A model generated the notes under the pieces. It was given only the letters and a program-made list of their open reading frames with translations, made no database searches and was not told where the DNA came from. This document shows, one piece after another, positions 54,659 to 64,000 of a stretch of DNA of 64,000 bases. Numbering within the stretch: the stretch's first letter is position 1; each line of letters starts with the position of its first letter. The stretch covers positions 8,742,001 through 8,806,000 of the forward strand of contig JAPQWV010000001.1 of the NCBI GenBank assembly GCA_027422505.1. Reading direction: 5' to 3'. The position numbers and the translations under genes are program-made. This DNA is from Craterostigma plantagineum. Its lineage: Eukaryota; Streptophyta; Magnoliopsida; Lamiales; Linderniaceae.

Positions 54659-56568
54659 TGTCAGGAACCGAAACCAAAACCTTATGTTATTCAATGTATT
54701 TATATGAATCTGTGCATTTGCATAATTAAGCACATGGTATATATACAGAAAGTAATAATGTTCGATTAAGGTATTCTAAATTTATAGTATGAAATATGCA
54801 TAGTTGATGTAAATAAATGTATGTCTATGGAAGAGAAGTGAGAATTTCGAAACTTAGGGTTTTATGAGTATAGCTTAGAAAATTAGAAAGTAATTGGAAA
54901 GGTAAGTCAAGAGAAATTAGAAATTTAAGCAACATAGAATTTCGAAAGGGGGAATTTCACACCTTGGAGAATCTCGAAAGGGACATGGATAGAATGTCGA
55001 GTAGGTTTCGAATTCTTCAATGAGGTTTCGAAATAAATTAGTAATGAAAACTTAGCAAGTGGGGAAAACAAATATAATAATAATAGAATTATTACGAAGG
55101 ATATGATAGGTATTATGAAAATATCGAGATCACTTGATTCTCTTTTATGGAATAACAAAGGATAAGAACTCAAAGCAGTACACGTGGTGACCAGCAATAC
55201 TATTAACTATGACTAATATAATTTTACTTCATTTTGAAGTATACACATCACCATCTATGAACTACGTATATTATATATATATGTGTGTGTGTGTATGACT
55301 TAAAAAGAAAAGAGACACACATTACATAAATAACGAAAACAAGAACAGATTAAAGGGGGACGCGAAAACTTTTAAGCAAGAACAAAACCTCAATTTAGCT
55401 AAGGAATTTAAACGTGAAGTAGGTATGATTTCAATTTCAACACATGACTATCTTTATAAATTATTATATAGTAAGTTTTATATGATCGTTCCACGTTTAG
55501 TGTGTATGTCTTGAAACAAAATATAGATGGTTAAGCTGACAAGTTTAACCTTAAAAGAATTGTATGTGATTAGAAGATTATATGATCAGTGATAGGTGAC
55601 TTATATAATATCAATACTGTGTTAATTGTGAATGATATGAAATGAGCGTTTGTGCTCATGAGATAAGTTTCGATATTAAAGGTTTGAATTGCTATGAGTA
55701 ATCATATAACTTCCGGCATAGGTAGTAGTTTGGTTTAATGTTAACATAAAAGTTAGTAGTATAATTATTGAACATTGAATGGGTTAGGTTTCATGACGTC
55801 CATAGGATTAGTTTTCGATAGTAGAACAGTGGTAGAAATACTTGAAGGTTGAGTTGTAACATTAATTACGGGTTATGAATATTAGCATTTTAATGTTTAA
55901 TATTCCAGGGTTTCGCTGCTTTATTCCATATATGAAGTTCTCAGTATAGTTAGATATAAAGATTTCAGTAATATGGAAATTTAGTCCTCAGAGTTTTAAA
56001 GTAAAAAGAATTCGTATGTGTCTAAACTTGAGTTTTCAATACACATATTAGGGTTTCTGCAGAATAATAAAGATTTCATTTCAGTTTCCTAGAATGGTTT
56101 TCATTCGGTATTAGATAACATATGTTAGAATTAGATGAATCTCGATATAGGAGAATGTCGAGTTATGTTAAGATGTCGAAATCCGTTAACATATCGAAAT
56201 ACTTTAATATGTTAAAATCCTTTATATTACATTTCGACAATTAGAAGAGAAGGCCTCGAGATTTAAAAATTCATTCAGATAAAATGTCGAGTTATGATTA
56301 TTCATTTTAATAGGATCCCGAGTTATGATAACTCAATTAGATGGGATCTCGAGTTATGATGTCGAATAGGATGTCGAGATTTTGAAATCTAATTAGATGG
56401 AATATCGAGATATGATTTCGAGATTTATAAAGACATTACACGGATTTCGAGATGTGATTAAAAATCAAATTTAAGATCTCGCATAAGGTTCCGAAAGTGA
56501 TTAGGAAAATGTCGAGATGTGTTTCATAGCACATTTCGAAATCCCATATTGTACTTTAAAATTCTCGA

Positions 56569-56606
<38 letters not shown>

Positions 56607-58103
56607 CTACATGGATTTTGATAAGTATAGATTGACATATACTACATAGATTTCGATAAGTATAGATTTCGATATAAGTATAGATTTCTAGATATAACTC
56701 GAAATTTAGAAATACAATTAATTCGAATTGAGAAATAAAGAGAATTGTGATATATATATATTTATATATATATATATTTATATATATAAAGAATTTCAAT
56801 ATCACATAAAGTGTTCAATATTTAGGGTTTCGATATAAAATAAGTTAGGATTTCTGGTAAAGGCTACGGATAGAAACGATCATGCATAATAAAGCATGCA
56901 TATCACGCACGCATATCATTATAGGAATTTCATATTTACGGATAAAATAATATCTCTATAGGTCAGGATCCCGATAAAGGCAAGGACAAGGTCGAATAAG
57001 CGAACGGGATTATAAGCGAAACCTGTGAGTATGATATGCAACATGTGTTCTGTTTCTATGTGTTCTATGTGCTTATACGCTTTATATGAATTTATTGATT
57101 TATGATTCTATGATATACGTGTTATATGGATTGACTGTGCTTATATGCCGTAATGTGCCTATGTGACAAATGTGATTTGATAGATTTATACGATATCTGA
57201 GACAAGGATATGAGCATAGCATTTGCATACACGTAATAATGAACAGAGAAACCGTTATGACTGCTATGACATCGGACCATACGGATGGTATGATACGGAT
57301 GCTACGGCATATATCCCTACAAATCGGGGGATTTTACAGAGTCCTGTATAGGCAACACGTATCCCTACAAATAGGGGGATTACGACATGGTTACAAAGTC
57401 CCATGCATGGGCGCCGACGGGCCTACGGTACGAGTCTAGCCAGTCTATAACGGGAGTATCACAAGGAAATGATCATATACAATTGCATTGACTTATATGT
57501 CATATGAATGGATATGTGGTCTATGGTTACGTGACAGTTATGTGAAAGAATATATGATTCTATGGATTTCAAGTTTGACCTACGGATTTGGACAACGATA
57601 TGTGATGGATGTATAGAAAGGCAAATGATCTCTGGATCTTATGGCAAATGGCTATATGAACGAGCATGATGGGTATATGAATAGGATGTTACGATAGTTA
57701 CGGGAAATAAATTGATTTGTGATTATAGTTTCATTATTATATGTTATGGAATAACATGTTGCGATCATACTCTGAATAGTTGTTTTACAGTGTTGTAGAT
57801 ATCTAACAGGCTACTTAGAACGCATCCACATACGAAAGCATGGATTCAAGGTTGGCCGGCCACACTCTTATCCTACTCCCCATAGTTTATAATTGCATTT
57901 AGTTTAAGGAACGCCAACAACTTTGGTATGATACTAAATGATTATGTTGCGTACATATATGTACATTATGTGTGAAAATGAATAGACAGATATTCGCCCT
58001 CGTGAAAAGGAATGGTTATGAAAGGAAAGAAAAACGAGAAAAAAGAAATTATGGGAAAAATATAATTGCTGCGCAATAGGGAAAAAGGAAACGGGGCGCT
58101 ACA
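54659..58103 (+). repeat. Gypsy-2 LTR 2
   Basis: 3445 bp, the most complete copy. It keeps the segment 57380-57688 that LTR 1 lost. A TA microsatellite at 56565-56610 and another at 56752-56790 vary in length between copies. Confidence 0.9.
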
Positions 58104-58108
58104 TGTAG

Positions 58109-58121
58109 TGGTATCAGAGCC
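58109..58121 (+). other. Gypsy-2 primer-binding site, copy 2
   Basis: TGGTATCAGAGCC after LTR 2. Confidence 0.92.
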
Positions 58122-59833
58122 TAGGCTTTAGGTTCTGTAGACAATTGTGTGGTATGTGTATGTTATAGTTTGCCTTAGCCTCTTTTTGCATATTAAGGCA
58201 GAAGGGTAGTAAAGTGAAACAATGCATATAGAGCATGATGAACATATGACAGGGGGAGAAGGAAGACCGGTCGTACCTGAATCACATTCATATCATATAA
58301 ATAAGTAATAAGAGCATGGAAACCCTGACAATTCCCCGTAAACAAGGTATGGGAAGCTGAGAAAGATGTGTACTATGGATCTGATGTGTATAACAGGTTT
58401 TTGCAGAAATAGAAACGTGATAGAAAAGAACAGAAAAGATGTTCATCCTGTTATAGTGTACTCCAGAAGAAGGATTGGTTGTAGTCTCACTATTATAGGG
58501 ACACAAAGAATGGGAAAGGAGTTTTCCGGACAGTATAGTGTAACCTTCAGGTTGACTTGAGAGGATTTCTTAAGAGAATTTATCAATGATTACATGCTTA
58601 AAGTTTATAAAGATCAGAGAGAAAGGGAAATTTGGAACTAAAATAAGGAAATAGATCGATAGGTTACGAAGTATTATTTAGTTATTTATTTCATTAAGGT
58701 CCCCGCTGTGACAGGGAATAAATGCCGAATATATGAAACAGGATTGCAGTATATGATTACAATGGTATCATGCTATCAGATATGGAGTTGTATGGAAAAT
58801 TAAGGAGTGGCATCTGTGTCAAATGATTTGGAGATAGAATTTAGGAATTTTCAGAATGGTAAAAGGAAGCAGGGTAAAGTATCGTCTGATGGAAAAGTGA
58901 ATATAATGCATCTGGACAACGAGTATACAAATAGGTATCTTAAAGAACAGTATAGATAGAAAATGAGGATTAGGTTCGACTACTAAATGGTTGAAATCAT
59001 CATAATAAGTACAGTATATTGAAGTATAAAGTCGTTAATGATGGAGTGGAGGAACACGTGGTCTTATTAGTCATTCTTAATAGATTACGGCTTAATATTA
59101 GGTATGGAATGGTTATACTAATATTAGAGAAATTTGACCGTCTTAATAAGGAGATTAAATTCTCCTTTGGATCAATCACGTATGATATTAAAAAGGAGAA
59201 AAGAAGGTATGGGCAGCACATTTGATAATGAGCTTAGAAGTGTCTAGGATGACAAATAGAGGATGTGAAAAGTATCTAAGTTACATTATAGGTACGCAAC
59301 CATATGGACTAAAGGTAGAAGGCATTTGAATATTTCGATATTTTTATAAAGGATTGTCGGGACTATTACTAGATCGACATACAAAGTTTATCATTGGATT
59401 TCAATTAGGCATGGCACCGATCGTATTAGCTAAGCTAAAGGTACAACGCAAAGAATTGTTGAACAGATGTTATATGTGACTGAATGTATCGCCTTGGGGG
59501 ACGCCTCTTCTCTTTATTAAAAAGAAGGATGATACACTCAGGTTATGTAATGACTGCCAGCAGTAAACAAGGTAACGGCGAAAAATAAATGCCCGCTACC
59601 TTGGATCGATAACTTATTCGATTAAGTGCAAGGTTTCAAAGTATTTCTCAAGATTGACTTAAGGTCGAGACACCATCATCTAAAGATTGCAGACGATGAT
59701 ATTCAAAACACCATTTTTGGAACAAGACATGAGCATTTAATTATGCCATGAGATTAAAGAATACCCCTGCAATCTTTATGATGTTGATGAGTAACGCGAC
59801 CTTACTTAGACCAGTTCGTGATAATCTTTATTG
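58122..59833 (+). pseudogene. Gypsy-2 internal region 2, 3'-truncated
   Basis: Nearly identical to 51095-52822, including the stops in the RT relic. It breaks off at TTTATTG (59827-59833), inside the RT just before the F-I-D-D-I-L box. The sequence then jumps into mid-LTR. Confidence 0.87.
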
Positions 59834-62080
59834 TAATATTAATTACGGGTTATGAATATTAGCATTTTAATGTTTTAATATTCCAAGGTTTCGCTGCTTT
59901 ATTCCATATATGAAGTTCTCAGTATAGTTAGATATAAAGATTTCAGTAATATGGAAATTTAGTTCTCAGAGTTTTAAAGTAAAAAGAATTCGTATGTGTC
60001 TAAACTTGAGTTTTCAATACACGTATTAGGGTTTCTGCAGAATAATAAAGATTTCATTTCAGTTTCCTAGAATGGTTTTCATTCGGTATTAGATAACATA
60101 TGTTAGAATTAGATGAATCTCGATATAGGAGAATGTCGAGTTATGTTAAGATGTCGAAATCCGTTAACATATCGAAATCCTTTAATATGTTAAAATCCTT
60201 TATATTACATTTCGACAATTAGAAGAGAAGGCCTCGAGATTTAAAAATTCATTCAGATAAAATGTCGAGTTATGATAATTCATTTTAATAGGATCCCGAG
60301 TTATGATAACTCAATTAGATGGGATCTCGAGTTATGATGTCGAATAGGATGTCGAGATTTTGAAATCTAATTAGATGGAATGTCGAGATATGATTTCGAG
60401 ATTTATAAAGACATTACACGGATTTCGAGATGTGATTTAAAAATCAAATTTAAGATCTCGCATAAGGTTCCGAAAGTGATTAGGAAAATGTCGAGATGTG
60501 TTTCATGGCACATTTCGAAATCCCATATTGTACTTTAAAATTCTCGATATATATCTATATATATATGTATATATATATGTATATATATGTATATATATAT
60601 ATGTATATATATTTTTGATAAGTATAGATTGACATATACTACATAGATTTCGATAAGTATAGATTTCGAGATAAGTATAGATTTCTAGATATAACTCGAA
60701 ATTTACAAATACAATTAATTTGAATTGAGAAATAAAGAGAATTGTGATATATATATATATAAAGAATTTCAATATCACATAAAGTGTTCAATATTTAGGG
60801 TTTCGATATAAAATAAGTTAGGGTTTCTGGTAAAGGCTACGGATAGAAACGATCATGCATAATAAAGCATGCATATCACGCACGCATATCATTATAGGAA
60901 TTTCATATTTACGGATAAAATAATATCTCTATAGGTCAGTATCCCGATAAAGGCAAGGACAAGGTCGAATAAGCGAACGGGATTATAAGCGAAACCTGTG
61001 AGTATGATATGCAACATGTGTTCTGTTTCTATGTGTTCTATGTGCTTATACGCTTTATATGAATTTATTGATTTATGATTCTATGATATACGTGTTATAT
61101 GGATTGACTGTGCTTATATGCCGTAATGTGCCTATGTGACAAATGTGATTTGATAGATTTATACGATATCTGAGACAAGGATATGAGCATAGCATTTGCA
61201 TACACGTAATAATGAACAGAGAAACCGTTATGACTGCTATGACATCGGACCATACGGATGGTATGATACGGATGCTACGGCATATATCCCTACAAATCGG
61301 GGGATTTTACAGAGTCCTGTACAGGCAACACGTATCCCTACAAATAGGGGGATTACGACATGGTTACAGAGTCCCATGCATGGGCGCCGACGGGCCTACG
61401 GTACGAGTCTAGCCAGTCTATAACGGGAGTATCACAAGAAAATGATCATATAGAATTGCATTGACTTATATGTCATATGAATGGATATGTGGACTATGGT
61501 TACGTGACAGTTATGTGAAAGAATATATGATTCTATGGATTTCACGTTTGATCTACGGATCTGATATGGACAACGATATGTGATGGATGTGTAGAAAGGC
61601 AAATGATCTCTGGATCTTATGGCAAATGGCTATATGAACGAGCATGATGGGTATATGAATAGGATGTTACGATAGTTACGGGAAATAAATTGATTTGTGA
61701 TTATAATTTCATTATTATATGTTATGGAATAACATGTTGCGATCATACTCTGAATAGTTGTTTTACAGTGTTGTAGATATCTAACAGGCTACTTAGAATG
61801 CATCCACATACGAAAGCATGGATTCAAGGTTGGCCGGCCACACTCTTATCCTACTCCCCATAGTTTATAATTGCATTTAGTTTAAGGAACGCTAACAACT
61901 TTGGTATGATACTAAATGATTATGTTGGTACATATATGTACATTATGTGTGAAAATGAATAGACAGATATTCGCCCTCGTGAAAAGGAATGGTTATGAAA
62001 GGAAAGAAAAACGAGAAAAAAAAATTTATGGGAAAAATATAATTGCTGCGCAATAGGGAAAAATGAAACGGGGCGCTACA
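59834..62080 (+). repeat. Gypsy-2 LTR 3, 5'-truncated
   Basis: Starts at the position equal to 49178 in LTR 1, so about 1.19 kb of the LTR 5' part is missing. It runs to the normal end GGCGCTACA. It keeps the segment deleted from LTR 1 (61353-61666). Confidence 0.9.
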
Positions 62081-62085
62081 TGTAG

Positions 62086-62098
62086 TGGTATCAGAGCC
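62086..62098 (+). other. Gypsy-2 primer-binding site, copy 3
   Basis: TGGTATCAGAGCC after LTR 3. Confidence 0.92.
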
Positions 62099-64000
62099 TA
62101 GGCTTTAGGTTCTGTAGACAATTGTGTGGTATGTGTATGTTATAGTTTGCCTTAGCCTCTTTTTGCATATTAAGGCAGAAGGATAGTAAAGTGAAACAAT
62201 GCATATAGAGCATGATGAACATATGGCAGGGGGAGAAGGAAGACCGGTCGTACCTGAATCACATTCATATCATATAAATAAGTAATAAGAGCATGGAAAC
62301 CCTGACAATTCCCCGTAAACAAGGTATGGGAAGCTGAGAAAGATGTGTACTATGGATCTGATGTGTATAACAGGTTTTGCAGAAATAGAAACGTGATAGA
62401 AAAGAACAAAAAAGATGTTCATCCTGTTATAGTGTACTCCAGAAGAAGGATTGGCTGTAGTCTCACTATTATAGGGACACAAATAATGGGAAAGGAGTTC
62501 CGGACAGTATAGTGTAACCTTCAGGTTGACTTGAGAGGATTTCTTAAGAGAATTTATCAATGATTACATGCTTAAAGTGTATAAAGATCAGAGAGAAAGG
62601 GAAATTTTGGAACTAAAATAAGGAAATAGATCGATAGGTTACGAAGTATTATTTAGTTATTTATTTCATTAAGGTCCCCGCTGTGACAGGAATAAATGCC
62701 GAATATATGAAACAGGATTGCAGTATATGATTACAATGGTATCATGCTATCAGATATGGAGTTGTATGGAAAATTAAGGAGTGGCATCTGTGTCAAATGA
62801 TTTGGAGATAGAATTTAGGAATTTTCAGAATGGTAAAAGGAAGCAGGGTAAAGTATCGTATGATGGAAAAGTGAAAAAGTGTATAATGCATCTGGACAAC
62901 GAGTATACGAATAGGTATCTTAAGGAACAATATAGATAGAAAATGAGGATTAGGTTCGACTACTAAATGGTTGAAATCATCATAATAAGTACAGTATATT
63001 GAAGTATAAAGTCGTTAATGATGGAGTAGAGGAACACGTGGTCTTATTAGTCATTCTTAATAGATTACGGCTTAATATTAGGTATGGAATGGTTATACTA
63101 ATATTAGAGAAATCTGACCGTCTTAATAAGGAGATTAAATTCTCCTTTGGATCAATCACGTATGATATTAAAAAGGAGAAAAGAAGGTATGGGCAGCACA
63201 TTTGATAATGAGCTTAGAAGTGTCTAGGATGACAAATAGAGGATGTGAAAAGTATCTAAGTTACATTATAGGTACGCAACCATATGGACTAAAGGTAGAA
63301 GGCATTTGAATATTTCGATATTTTTATAAAGGATTGTCGGGACTATTACTAGATCGACATACAAAGTTTATCATTGGATTTCAATTAGGCATGGCACCGA
63401 TCGTATTAGCTAAGCTAAAGGTACAACGCAAAGAATTGTTGAACAGATGTTATATGTGACTGAATGTATCGCCTTGGGGGACGCCTCTTCTCTTTATTAA
63501 AAAGAAGGATGATACACTCAGGTTATGTAATGACTGCCAGCAGTAAACAAGGTAACGGCGAAAAATAAGTGCCCGCTACCTTGGATCGATAACTTATTCG
63601 ATTAAGTGCAAGGTTTCAAAGTATTTCTCAAGATTGACTTAAGGTCGAGACACCATCAACTAAAGATTGCAGACGATGATATTCAAAGCACCATTTTTGG
63701 AACAAGACATGAGCATTTAATTATGCCATGAGATTAAAGAATACCCCTGCAATCTTTATGATGTTGATGAGTAACGCGACCTTACTTAGACCAGTTCGTG
63801 ATCATCTTTATTGACGACATTCTGATATAATTAAGTCAAGATATGAATACAAACGACATTAGAAGAATGTCAAAGGAGTTCTGAAGAATTAAAGGAATAA
63901 TTAGCTACGGTTCCGATATTAACTATTTCGTTGGTGCCGAAGGTTTAGTAATTTATAGTGATACATGGTACCAATAACTAGGATGTAATGGAGCATGTAA
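62099..64000 (+). pseudogene. Gypsy-2 internal region 3, runs off the window
   Basis: Matches 51095-52998 almost base for base, including RT-relic stops. Unlike copy 2 it continues past the F-I-D-D-I-L box (63813). The 3' part lies outside the window. Confidence 0.9.

Larger units (their letters stand above)
47990..64000 (+). mobile_element. Gypsy-2 tandem array: LTR-int-LTR-int-LTR-int (continues off window)
   Basis: Three LTR copies (47990-51076, 54659-58103, 5'-truncated 59834-62080) alternate with three internal regions (51077-54658; 3'-truncated 58104-59833; 62081-64000, leaving the window). Each complete LTR runs TGTCAGGAACCG...GGCGCTACA and each is followed by the same primer site. 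Repeats are nearly identical apart from indels. This is a tandem multimer sharing LTRs, not three separate insertions. All pol readings are degenerate. The left flank pentamer is ATATC (47985-47989); its partner is not in view. Confidence 0.92.

Noticed and set aside
37369..64000. Endogenous pararetrovirus (caulimovirid) origin of the gypsy-like sequences
   Set aside because: LTR pairs, primer sites, integrase with DDE residues and target duplications are present, and no movement or coat protein is seen. These are ordinary Ty3/gypsy elements.
1..64000. A previously undescribed multigene system
   Set aside because: I looked for co-directional unknown genes with conserved spacing and found none. 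Everything coherent belongs to known transposon classes or the two host-gene remnants.

Overview
The window is plant nuclear DNA, most likely from a eudicot. The evidence is an R2R3-MYB fragment with a plant-type intron, plant LINE, Ty1/copia and Ty3/gypsy chromovirus lineages, MULE, hAT and CACTA transposons, an apparent Cassandra-type TRIM, and initiator-Met tRNA primer sites. I found no bacterial genes, CRISPR array, tRNA gene or intact rRNA gene. About 90% of the 64 kb is transposable-element sequence, much of it nested, and almost every element ORF is broken by stops or frameshifts.

Layout. 121-8201: a full-length minus-strand L1-type LINE with 18-bp target duplications, split by a 723-bp hAT MITE (8-bp duplication) and by a block of LINE fragment plus truncated Copia. 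8293-9743: a MULE-like element with inverted ends of about 105 bp and a transposase N-terminal relic. 10262-10571: the right end of a CACTA element, abutting the 3' half of an R2R3-MYB gene (10574-11375). 11796-18233 and 20043-24580: two complete minus-strand Copia elements with matching LTRs, primer sites and 5-bp target duplications; a probable solo LTR lies between them. 24735-24845: a short tandem repeat. 25042-25537 and 25683-30111: two GC-rich hAT-like elements. The second contains a 4.06-kb MULE (9-bp duplication) full of GGTAC/GTACC words. 30427-32270: a hAT transposase pseudogene. 32460-34162: an internally deleted Copia. 35358-35869: probably the one ordinary host gene, a small cysteine-rich plant protein, with one frameshift. 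36190-36808: a MULE transposase C-terminal fragment.

36809 to the end: a stack built on a TRIM-like element whose LTR carries a 5S-rRNA-like segment, as in Cassandra. Its 3' LTR is split by a 10.4-kb Tekay-like gypsy element (37369-47811, 5-bp duplication), whose 5' LTR itself contains a LINE. The TRIM is split again by a second gypsy family (47990 onward), arranged as LTR-int-LTR-int-LTR-int and running off the window. The internal copies of this second family share the same stop codons.

The genes do not form a working pathway. The main interest is the order of nesting, the 5S-bearing TRIM, the tandem gypsy array with inherited coding lesions, and the MULE whose interior words switch orientation. 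All comparisons were made by eye, so identities are approximate.
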